Source of the DNA: Prevotella sp. CAG:617 | GTDB taxonomy: Bacteria; Bacteroidota; Bacteroidia; Bacteroidales; Bacteroidaceae | DNA: 11,644 nt | Assembly (NCBI GenBank): GCA_000438115.1 | Contig: FR903570.1 | Span: 2,663 to 14,306 of the forward strand | Direction: 5' to 3' | In this document: positions 1 through 6,959 of the stretch, one piece after another | Numbering within the stretch: position 1 is the stretch's first letter | Layout: the number at the start of each line of letters is the position of its first letter | The notes under the pieces: model-generated | What the model was told of the DNA's origin: nothing | Seen by the model: the letters and a program-made list of their open reading frames with translations, nothing else | Database searches by the model: none | Position numbers and translations under genes: made by a program

Positions 1-1158
1 GCCATTTGTCTGGGCTTTGCCTCCTGTAGTGACGAATCCGCCGGCGGAAATTCCGGCAGCAGTGGCCTTAATGCGGCCATGACCGGTATTCTCACGCAGT
101 ATGTCAACAGTACGGTAGTGCCTACCTACACCCGTCTGTCCGATGCTTCCATCGTGTTGCGCGACGCCTGTCAGACCCTTTATCTGCATAAGGACAACGG
201 CACTGCCACAACGCAGGAAGTGCAGGCGGCCTGTGACGCCTGGCTTGCCGCGCGGAAATATTGGGAGCAGAGCGAGGCTTTCCTGCTGGGGCCTGCAACC
301 ATAAGGGGCATTGACCCGCATATTGATTCGTGGCCGCTTGACAAAACCCAGCTCGACGCCCTGCTCAGCAGCCCGGCCATCATGGCGCAGATGGATGCCG
401 ACTACATTACCAGCAACTACGGTTCGGGCGGCGTGTGTGGATTTCATGCGCTGGAGTACATTATTTTTGCCGACGGCGCGGCCAAGGATGTTCAGCGCAT
501 TACGACCGACGAAGCTAAGTATGCGGCTGCCGTGGCCGGCGACCTGGCGGCGCAGTGTGTTTATCTGGAAGCGGCGTGGGCCGGGCAGGACAATATTACC
601 GACCCTGTAAAGATTGACCTGTTGGGAGAAGACGGGGTAGATGCCGACACCGACAACTGGGGGAGCCAGTTTGTCAATGCCGGGCAGGCCGGCAGCCGCT
701 ACCGCACGCAGCTTGAAGCCATAGTGGACTTTATCAAGGCCGACAAGGGCTGTTATGGCATTGCCAACGAGGTGGGCGACACCAAAATCTCCGACCCCGT
801 CAATTCCGGCAACGTGCTCGACGTGGAATCGTGGTTCAGCTTTAATTCAAAAACGGACTTTCAGGACAACATCCGCGGCATTCAGAATGTCATTATGGGC
901 GGCGTGAGCGACAAACGTGACGAGAGCAAGTCCGTTTATGCGCTCCTTAAGCAGCATAATCCGACCTTGGCCGAGGAACTCAAAACGGCCATCGAAACCT
1001 GTATCGGCGAGGACGGCACTACCGGCTTGGGCACCATCATCTATCCCTTCCGTGACCATCTGACTCCGGCTGAAAATCAGGAAGCCATCCGCTCGTGTCA
1101 GGCGCTGCGCGACAAACTGATGGAGGTGGCCACTTATATGCAGCAAACTGAATTTTAA
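1..1158 (+). CDS. Imelysin-family (peptidase M75-like) lipoprotein, 5' end missing
   Basis: The frame is open from base 1, so the start codon and most of the signal peptide lie outside the window. The first visible residues end in F-A-S-Cys (Cys codon at 25-27), a lipobox, so this is an envelope lipoprotein; the Ser-Asp-Glu that follows resembles a surface-export signal. The family signature GxHxxE appears as GFHALE at 439-456. The conserved stretch YWEQSEAFLLGPA lies upstream, followed by a DSWPL segment. About 385 residues are visible, close to the usual imelysin length. Imelysins are extracytoplasmic, often iron-regulated proteins tied to iron or heme uptake; one Pseudomonas member was described as an insulin-cleaving protease, but peptidase activity in the wider family is doubtful. 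The gene is followed after 40 bases by the di-heme cytochrome gene, probably in one operon. The family call is firm; the substrate is unknown. Confidence 0.9.
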   Translation, partial: AICLGFASCSDESAGGNSGSSGLNAAMTGILTQYVNSTVVPTYTRLSDASIVLRDACQTLYLHKDNGTATTQEVQAACDAWLAARKYWEQSEAFLLGPATIRGIDPHIDSWPLDKTQLDALLSSPAIMAQMDADYITSNYGSGGVCGFHALEYIIFADGAAKDVQRITTDEAKYAAAVAGDLAAQCVYLEAAWAGQDNITDPVKIDLLGEDGVDADTDNWGSQFVNAGQAGSRYRTQLEAIVDFIKADKGCYGIANEVGDTKISDPVNSGNVLDVESWFSFNSKTDFQDNIRGIQNVIMGGVSDKRDESKSVYALLKQHNPTLAEELKTAIETCIGEDGTTGLGTIIYPFRDHLTPAENQEAIRSCQALRDKLMEVATYMQQTEF

Positions 1159-1165
1159 TTGACAT

Positions 1166-1182
1166 TGGCGCACGGGGCGCCA
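1166..1182 (+). other. Intercistronic stem-loop between imelysin and di-heme cytochrome genes
   Basis: A perfect 6-bp stem (TGGCGC with GCGCCA) encloses a 5-base loop in the 40-base gap. No T tract follows, so it is not a standard terminator. It could slow RNA decay or adjust expression of the two genes. This is structure read by eye; the function is inferred. Confidence 0.45.
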
Positions 1183-1198
1183 GAAATACATTTGATCC

Positions 1199-2821
1199 AT
1201 GAAAACAAACATTTCTATACTTTGTGCCGGCATGGCCGTGGCGGCGTGTCTTGCGGGATGTAGCGACGACCCTGTATCGGGAAACGGCGGCGGGGGCGTA
1301 ACTGCGCTTTCTGACGAGTGGTATGCCGGAGGCAAACTCGGCACGGTGTTTAATTCAACTTCAAGCGCATACGAGCAGTCTACGCCGGTGGTTGACCGGG
1401 ACGCGGACATGGCAGCTTCGTTTTTGCGTGGCGAAACTTTTTTCGAGGATGTATTCATTCAAGGCACCGACTCCGGAGCCGAACGTCAGGGCCTGGGGCC
1501 GCTCTACATCCGCAACAGTTGTATTGCCTGCCATCCCGGCTACGGCCACGGCCGCCGCATGACACGCTATCGGGCCAATGATTTTGGAAATGGTTATCTG
1601 CTGGTCATTACTGATGGCAATGACAATTATCTGAGTTCCCTTACCGGAATGCCGCAGACCAAAGCCGTGGCTCCCTTTAAGGCACCGCTTGACGAAAGCC
1701 GGATTACCATTACCTGGAAAAACTATACCGACGAGTGGGGCAACCGCTTTCCTGACGGTACGACCTACAGCCTGATTTATCCCGAAGTCAGCATTCCGGA
1801 AGATGCCTATTACGTGCCGCTTGAATCAACGGTGAACGGACAGACCGTCAGTGTACCTTACAGCGACGTCAAGGTTCGGCTGGAGTCGACCATCGGTATT
1901 TACGGCACCGGCCTGCTCGATGCTATTCCCGACGACTCTATCATTGCGCAGTATCACCGTGAGGCACCTTATGTGCCGCTGAATCCGGCCATGTATAAGG
2001 ACGGGCAGTACGTAGGTTATTATACCAATACTTTGCAAGGCGATGGTACGAAATACGTGCGACGTCTGACGTATGCGCTCAGCCGTGGCCCGATTGAGGA
2101 CGGACCCGGAGCCAATGCCATTTGGAACATTACCAATGTCACCCGTTCTGACCGCCGCTATCATTACATGACTGAGGCCTATGCGCGCAAGGCTTCGCAG
2201 GATGAAGACGTGCAGCGTGATTTTTATCGCTACTTTCCGCAGCAGCGTAAGACGGGGGATGTGGAGCAGGACATCTACAACTATCTGATGGCGCAGGACC
2301 TGCCGGCAGAAATGAGCGACGATGATTATATCGACCTCATGGTGTGGCATCGCGGCCTGGCTGTGCCGGCAGCCCGCAATCTTGATGACCCGCAGGTGCA
2401 GCAGGGCAAACAGCTCTTTACGCAGTTGGGGTGTGCCACGTGCCACCGTCCTTCGTGGACTACGGGCGACGATGTAATCAGCGACCCTAATAATTTTTTC
2501 ACCGGTTCGCGTGCCAATCTGCTTCCCCGCTATCCGCATCAGAAGATATGGCCGTATTCCGACCTGATTCAACACAAACTGAACATGGTTAATGATATTC
2601 GCACCGGTTGGTGCCGGACCACTCCGCTCTGGGGGCGTGGCCTTAGCATGCAGTGTACCGGCGCGGCCGACCGCCTGCATGACTGCCGGGCGCGTAACGT
2701 GATTGAGGCGATCATGTGGCATGGCTGTCAGGGCAGTGATGCCCGTGGCACGGTTGAAAAATTCCGCCAGCTCAGTGCCGATGAGCGGGAGGCCGTGGTA
2801 GCGTTTATCAATGCGATCTGA
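1199..2821 (+). CDS. Di-heme oxidoreductase (DHOR / COG3488 'thiol oxidoreductase') lipoprotein
   Basis: This 540-residue protein starts at ATG 1199 with a lipoprotein signal peptide ending in LAGC (Cys21), then Ser-Asp-Asp. It has two c-type heme-binding sites: CIACH at residues 108-112 and CATCH at 412-416. The C-terminal third carries family landmarks: WPYSDLIQHKL (about 451-461), RTTPLWGRG (473-481) and LHDCRARNVIEAIMWHG (493-509). These match the di-heme DHOR family (formerly DUF1111), called putative thiol oxidoreductases and distantly related to MauG and di-heme peroxidases. The true substrate is not known. Both hemes must be attached outside the cytoplasm, which fits the cytochrome c synthetase gene just downstream. 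The upstream imelysin neighbour matches a recurrent iron-linked pairing. A cysteine-rich C-terminal patch (C472, C486, C496, C510) might form disulfides; this is an inference. The family call is strong; the reaction is unknown. Confidence 0.92.
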   Translation: MKTNISILCAGMAVAACLAGCSDDPVSGNGGGGVTALSDEWYAGGKLGTVFNSTSSAYEQSTPVVDRDADMAASFLRGETFFEDVFIQGTDSGAERQGLGPLYIRNSCIACHPGYGHGRRMTRYRANDFGNGYLLVITDGNDNYLSSLTGMPQTKAVAPFKAPLDESRITITWKNYTDEWGNRFPDGTTYSLIYPEVSIPEDAYYVPLESTVNGQTVSVPYSDVKVRLESTIGIYGTGLLDAIPDDSIIAQYHREAPYVPLNPAMYKDGQYVGYYTNTLQGDGTKYVRRLTYALSRGPIEDGPGANAIWNITNVTRSDRRYHYMTEAYARKASQDEDVQRDFYRYFPQQRKTGDVEQDIYNYLMAQDLPAEMSDDDYIDLMVWHRGLAVPAARNLDDPQVQQGKQLFTQLGCATCHRPSWTTGDDVISDPNNFFTGSRANLLPRYPHQKIWPYSDLIQHKLNMVNDIRTGWCRTTPLWGRGLSMQCTGAADRLHDCRARNVIEAIMWHGCQGSDARGTVEKFRQLSADEREAVVAFINAI

Positions 2822-2861
2822 CGGAGGTCTTCCGACATAAGACGAATGTGGAAACAGTGTG

Positions 2862-2899
2862 TTTGTACCCGTGTCCTGAAGGAGGGAAACGGGTACAAA
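2862..2899 (+). other. 11-bp perfect stem-loop upstream of ccsBA
   Basis: TTTGTACCCGT (2862-2872) is exactly complementary to ACGGGTACAAA (2889-2899). The enclosed 16 bases can form a small inner hairpin (TCC 2874-2876 with GGA 2881-2883, loop TGAA). It lies between the cytochrome stop codon (2819-2821) and the probable ATG of the synthetase (2932). No T tract follows, so a plain terminator is unlikely. An RNA processing, stability or translation-control element is possible. The arms are unambiguous; the function is inferred. Confidence 0.6.
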
Positions 2900-2931
2900 T
2901 TCGTGAAGATGAAAAAGTGAGTAAATGGAAA

Positions 2932-5148
2932 ATGAAACGATTCAGTAAATATGCGGCTCTGGGTAGCCTGGTTGTACTGATTGCCGTCATGGCAGCAGCA
3001 ACGGTGGTTGAAAAGATGATGAATACGTCGTATGTGGCGCAATGTGTGTACGGTTCTTTCTGGTTCGTGGCGCTGTGGATGTGGTGCGTAGCCTGGAGCC
3101 TGGTTTACGGCTGGCTGGTGAGACGCACGCTCCGGTGGCCGGTTGTCATGCTTCATGCGGCGTGGGTCGTTATTCTGTGCGGCGCTTTTCTGACGCATGT
3201 GTGGGGCCGGCGCGGCACGCTGCATTTGCGTGAAGGCCAGCCGGTTTCGGTGTATGCCGACGGGCGGGGACATTCCACGAAGATGCCGTTTACGCTCGTG
3301 CTCGAGCGGTTTTCCGTGAGTTACTATCCCGGCACGCAGGCCCCGATGGATTATAAGAGCCGTTTGCGGCTGACTGAAGCCGACCGGCAGTCCTTTAGTG
3401 GCGAAGTGTCGATGAACCACGTGTGGCGCCATCGCGGCTACCGTTTTTATCAGTCGGGGTATGATGCCGACGGGCGCGGGGCGGTTTTGCTGGTGGCTTA
3501 CGATCCGTGGGGCATAGGAGTCAGCTATGCCGGTTATGCTTTGTTGTGGCTCAGCTGGCTGGTGCTGTTGTGCAATGGAGCTGGCCGATTCCGCCGGCTG
3601 TTGCGCCATCCGTGGCTGCGGCGAGGAGTGGCCTGCGTGGCTCTGTTGTATGTGACGGTGGCTCAGGTTTCGGCCGGAAGCCGTTCTGCTTCGTCCGACC
3701 TTCCGCGCACCCTGCCGCGTGAAGTGGCAGCTGATTTTGGCCGGCTTTATGTGCTTTATAACGACCGCGTGTGTCCCTTGCAGACTTTGGCGCGTCAGTT
3801 TACCCTCAAGTTGTGTGGCGCTGACAGCTGGCGCGGGTTGACGGCCGAGCAGGTACTGACGGGGTGGATGTTCTACTATTCCAGCTGGAGCCGCGAGCCG
3901 ATGATTCGAATTCGGGGACGGGCGGTCAGAAAACAGTTGGGCTTGGAGGGAAAGTATGCCTGTTTGCTCGATTTTTTGGACAGCACAGGGCGGATGCGGC
4001 TGCCGGAACCTTATGCCAATGCCGACGTGGCGCGGGCCGCAGAGCAGTACAACCTCTTGCCCATGCTCTATTCCGGCCGATTGCTACGGATTTTTCCCGT
4101 CTGTAAAGCCGGCCGTCTGGTTTGGGTGGGGCAGAATGATGTCCTGCCGTCGGGCTTGTCGGTTGGCGAGCGGGTCTTCATACAGAAATCCGTCAACTAT
4201 TTGCAGGAACTAGCCTTTGCGCACGACTATCAGGCCATGCGTATGCTGTTGGACAAGATGCGACGCTATCAGCAACAGCGCGGGGAGGATTCGTTGCCCA
4301 CTGAAGCTGCCTTTGAGGCCGAACGCCTTTACAACACCCTCGACCACACATTACCCTGGGCACTGGTGACTCTGGGTGCCGGACTGGTGTTTTTTGTGGT
4401 TTCCGTTTCCCGTTTTGCGGCCGGCCGGCAGCCCGTCAGACGGGCCACGCTGTTGGCCGGAGGAGCTGTGGCGGCAGTGGGGCTTTACCTGACCCTGATG
4501 CTGGTCCTGCGCGGTTGGGTGAGTGGCCATTGGCCTTTGTCGAGCGGTTACGAAACCATGCAGTTTCTTTCCTGGGCCTCTTTGCTGCTGGGGCTGGTGT
4601 TGCAGCGCCGTTTCTTCCTGTCGTTCCCACTGTCGCTGCTGGTGGCCGGACTGTCGCTGCTGGTATCAGCCATGGGCGAGAGCCAGCCGCAGCTTACGCC
4701 CCTGATGCCCGTGCTGGCCTCGCCGCTCCTGTCGCTTCATGTGGTGACGGTGATGCTTTCCTTTGCTCTGCTGGCCTTCCTGATGTTCAACGGGGTGGCC
4801 GCCTGTGTGGTGGCCCGCCGGCGGGGATGGCATTCGGAGTCCGTGGCGCGCCTCACGCTGGTAGGCCGCCTGATGCTCTTCCCGGCCCTGGCCCTGCTGA
4901 GCGTAGGCATTTTCGTGGGAGCCATGTGGGCCAATGTGTCGTGGGGCACGTACTGGAGCTGGGACCCCAAGGAGGTGTGGGCGCTGATTACGCTGCTGGT
5001 CTACGCGCTGCCGCTGCATGTGCGCTCGCTCCCGGCCTTCCGTCGCCACAGCGTGTGGCAGGTGTATATGGTTCTGGCCTTCCTTACCGTACTGGCCACC
5101 TATTTCGGCGTCAATTTCCTGCTGGGCGGCATGCACAGTTATGCGTAG
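2932..5148 (+). CDS. ccsBA: Fused ResB-ResC (CcsBA) cytochrome c synthetase, system II
   Basis: This 738-residue polytopic membrane protein would export heme and attach it to CxxCH motifs outside the cytoplasm. The N-terminal ResB part has membrane segments near residues 9-27, 42-63 and 70-90. Its soluble domain carries ResB-like wording (VSMNHVWRHRGYRFYQSGYD, then DPWG and SYAGY). The C-terminal CcsA/ResC part has GHWPLSSGYE and the tryptophan-rich heme motif WGTYWSWD (671-678, bases 4942-4965). Candidate heme-handling histidines are H75, H603, H696 and H735, the last in the terminal HSYA; this resembles the four-histidine pattern known for CcsBA. I chose ATG 2932 because the frame upstream to GTG 2848 would encode a hydrophilic leader across the 2862-2899 hairpin. 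GTG 2917 is another option. The obvious client is the di-heme protein upstream, 110 bases away. Confidence 0.93.
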   Translation: MKRFSKYAALGSLVVLIAVMAAATVVEKMMNTSYVAQCVYGSFWFVALWMWCVAWSLVYGWLVRRTLRWPVVMLHAAWVVILCGAFLTHVWGRRGTLHLREGQPVSVYADGRGHSTKMPFTLVLERFSVSYYPGTQAPMDYKSRLRLTEADRQSFSGEVSMNHVWRHRGYRFYQSGYDADGRGAVLLVAYDPWGIGVSYAGYALLWLSWLVLLCNGAGRFRRLLRHPWLRRGVACVALLYVTVAQVSAGSRSASSDLPRTLPREVAADFGRLYVLYNDRVCPLQTLARQFTLKLCGADSWRGLTAEQVLTGWMFYYSSWSREPMIRIRGRAVRKQLGLEGKYACLLDFLDSTGRMRLPEPYANADVARAAEQYNLLPMLYSGRLLRIFPVCKAGRLVWVGQNDVLPSGLSVGERVFIQKSVNYLQELAFAHDYQAMRMLLDKMRRYQQQRGEDSLPTEAAFEAERLYNTLDHTLPWALVTLGAGLVFFVVSVSRFAAGRQPVRRATLLAGGAVAAVGLYLTLMLVLRGWVSGHWPLSSGYETMQFLSWASLLLGLVLQRRFFLSFPLSLLVAGLSLLVSAMGESQPQLTPLMPVLASPLLSLHVVTVMLSFALLAFLMFNGVAACVVARRRGWHSESVARLTLVGRLMLFPALALLSVGIFVGAMWANVSWGTYWSWDPKEVWALITLLVYALPLHVRSLPAFRRHSVWQVYMVLAFLTVLATYFGVNFLLGGMHSYA

Positions 5149-5157
5149 ATGGCTGAC

Positions 5158-5226
5158 TCTGGAAAAACAAGGCCGGATTTTTTTATGATAAGGTCGGAGT
5201 TCGTCAGATTCAGGTCCGACCTTGTT
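5158..5226 (+). terminator. Probable terminator region of the ccsBA operon, with competing hairpins
   Basis: Immediately after the ccsBA stop, TCTGG (5158-5162) can pair with CCGGA (5173-5177), followed by seven T (5178-5184), a weak rho-independent pattern. A second hairpin pairs AAGGTCGGA (5190-5198) perfectly with TCCGACCTT (5215-5223). That same right arm, extended to 5226, can instead pair with 5166-5177 over 12 positions with one mismatch. The left arm is therefore present twice and the foldings exclude each other. A termination role is inferred from position. Confidence 0.5.
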
Positions 5227-5233
5227 GAATGAA

Positions 5234-5287
5234 ATGTGCCGGAAAAGCTGAGCGTGACAAATTGCACGGCTGGCTTTTCCGGCACAT
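5234..5287. terminator. 15-bp perfect inverted repeat between convergent genes, likely bidirectional terminator
   Basis: ATGTGCCGGAAAAGC (5234-5248) is exactly complementary to GCTTTTCCGGCACAT (5273-5287). The 24-base interior can form CGTG/CACG pairs (5253-5256 with 5265-5268). It sits 50 bases past the stop codon of the MFS gene on the - strand and 86 bases past the ccsBA stop. The stem is strong, but neither strand has a long U tract behind it. Position and symmetry favour termination or 3'-end protection for both operons. Confidence 0.65.
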
Positions 5288-5336
5288 AGGGCCTGAAGAG
5301 ATGTATTTCCTGACGAAAAAAGTGCTGATGAAATCG

Positions 5337-6959
5337 CTAATTCCTGCGTCCGGCCATGCCTTTTAGTTGCCGGGCCACATCTTTGCGCAGGCTTGTCCAG
5401 CTGGGCATGCGTTTGAGTTGGCGGCGTATGGGGGCGTCGTAGAGCAGGAAGAGCAGGAGCAGAATCAGGCAGCCGTAGGCAATCCACCCGAACATCTGTT
5501 TGATGCTGATTTCCATGATGCCGGTCATGAAGCGGTCGGACAATTCGGCCATTTGTGTGCCCGGACGGCTCAGCATGACGCGGTTGAGGTTTTGCCCGTA
5601 GCGGCTCAGGTTGTCGGCCACGTAGTATTTGAAACCTTGTGTGTAGAGCGCTGCTCCCATTACACCTCCGGCCACCATGTGGAGCATGTTGAACACGCTG
5701 AGTGCCTGGAAAAAGTGTTGGAAGGTCATGATTTCTTCCAGACAGACCATAAAGGTGGCGCTGAGAATGGCGTAGCCTACGCCGCGGCATAGGGGGGGCA
5801 GGGTCAGTTGCCACAGGGCGATATCGGACGAAACGGTAAAATAGAACCCCGTCAGGTAGAGTGCTACGGCTGCCAGTCCGACGGCCAGCAGACGGATGTA
5901 GCTGAAGCGTCGCATGTGCATCCACCAGTAGGCCAGCAGGCATCCGGCCAGCACGCCTGCCAGCATGGGCCAGTCCAGTAGTACGCTCACCATGTCGGAA
6001 TAGTGCATCACTTCGCTGCAAAACACTTCCTCGAGCACGTGTTCCGAGGCCAGCAGCATTTCGACCAGCGTAATCAGGAGCAGTATGGGGAGCAGATGCC
6101 GGTAGGTCCACATTTGGGGTTCGTAGTACGGATGCCGGATGTGGAACATACGTCCCAGACAGAGGAGCAGCGTGACGAAAATGATGGGTATCATCAGGCG
6201 CATGACGCGGCTGTTGAACCAGTCGTAGTAGTCGCCGTAACACAGGAAATAGGCTACTTCGAGCAGAAGCAGGGCCCAGAGCAGTCCGCCCAGCCAGTCG
6301 ATGCCCAGCAGCGGGAATTTCTTGACGATGCGGAAGTGGCGCGTGCAGCAGGTCAGGACGAGCAGGTCAATCAGCATGACGCCGCACATGAACCACTGCA
6401 TGCCGGTCCAGTGGAAATAATAGGCCAGCCAGGTTGACAGCAGGTCAGACACCTGCATACTGCCCAGAATAATGATGTGAAGCAGCGGGAAAAATACGGT
6501 GAAATCGCGCTTTGGCGTCATCCACAGCTGTATGGTCGACATACACTCAAACGTGCCTTGAATCTTTCCGATGCCCTCTATGAAGCAGAGGGCCCAGAGC
6601 AGAGGCAGGAAGGTGGTACACGTGACAAGCGCATTACACGCCAGTACGGTGAGGGCGGCGGCCGCAAGGAGTGTCTTGTTGGTAAAGCGGAACTTCATGC
6701 GGAAGAGCAGCGGAAAGTAGATGGCCATGCCGGCAAGGTTGGCATACAGGCACATCTGCAGGTCCTCACGCATGAGGGTGGTTTCACCCATCATGTGCGA
6801 GAGCGTGCCCATGTACAGTCCGCCCGAGAGTTGAAAGGTTACGGCCATAAATACGTAGAGCCACGGTTGCAGCCGGCGCGGCACGAAGCTGCGCATCATG
6901 GGCATCGTGAACGGGCCTTGAAGTACGGGTGCTCCCATAATCAGTATTTTATGCTGCAT
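5337..6959 (-). CDS. EmrB-like MFS efflux pump with about 14 membrane segments
   Basis: This is a 540-residue, strongly hydrophobic protein with about 14 predicted membrane segments by eye, a basic N-terminus (RRLQPW before the first segment) and a basic cytoplasmic C-terminal tail. The length and segment number fit the DHA2 (EmrB/QacA) branch of the major facilitator superfamily. It is the inner-membrane, proton-driven part of the tripartite pump encoded by the two genes before it. The export substrate cannot be told from sequence. The first ATG (6957-6959) lies inside the adaptor gene, overlapping its end by 19 bases, which suggests translational coupling. A second ATG at 6936-6938, 2 bases past the adaptor stop, is equally plausible and would shorten the protein by 7 residues. 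A weaker candidate is Met22. The sequence is more divergent than its partners, so the family call relies partly on context. Confidence 0.85.
   Translation of the reverse strand: MQHKILIMGAPVLQGPFTMPMMRSFVPRRLQPWLYVFMAVTFQLSGGLYMGTLSHMMGETTLMREDLQMCLYANLAGMAIYFPLLFRMKFRFTNKTLLAAAALTVLACNALVTCTTFLPLLWALCFIEGIGKIQGTFECMSTIQLWMTPKRDFTVFFPLLHIIILGSMQVSDLLSTWLAYYFHWTGMQWFMCGVMLIDLLVLTCCTRHFRIVKKFPLLGIDWLGGLLWALLLLEVAYFLCYGDYYDWFNSRVMRLMIPIIFVTLLLCLGRMFHIRHPYYEPQMWTYRHLLPILLLITLVEMLLASEHVLEEVFCSEVMHYSDMVSVLLDWPMLAGVLAGCLLAYWWMHMRRFSYIRLLAVGLAAVALYLTGFYFTVSSDIALWQLTLPPLCRGVGYAILSATFMVCLEEIMTFQHFFQALSVFNMLHMVAGGVMGAALYTQGFKYYVADNLSRYGQNLNRVMLSRPGTQMAELSDRFMTGIMEISIKQMFGWIAYGCLILLLLFLLYDAPIRRQLKRMPSWTSLRKDVARQLKGMAGRRN

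Noticed and set aside
1826..2722. A 298-codon open frame on the - strand inside the di-heme oxidoreductase gene
   Set aside because: It is antisense to a protein with clear heme motifs and family landmarks, and its translation shows no domain features.
2848..2931. GTG start that would extend CcsBA by 28 residues
   Set aside because: The extension is translated from a perfect hairpin and is hydrophilic; the first membrane segment begins normally after ATG 2932.
2728..3609. A 293-codon open frame on the - strand across the DHOR-ccsBA junction
   Set aside because: It is antisense to both conserved genes and has the His/Pro/Arg-rich composition of a shadow frame.
4666..6243. A 525-codon open frame on the - strand across the end of ccsBA, the intergenic gap and part of the MFS gene
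   Set aside because: It runs antisense to the conserved CcsA domain and out of frame with the MFS gene. The protein is rich in His, Arg, Pro and Gln, typical of a shadow frame in GC-rich DNA.
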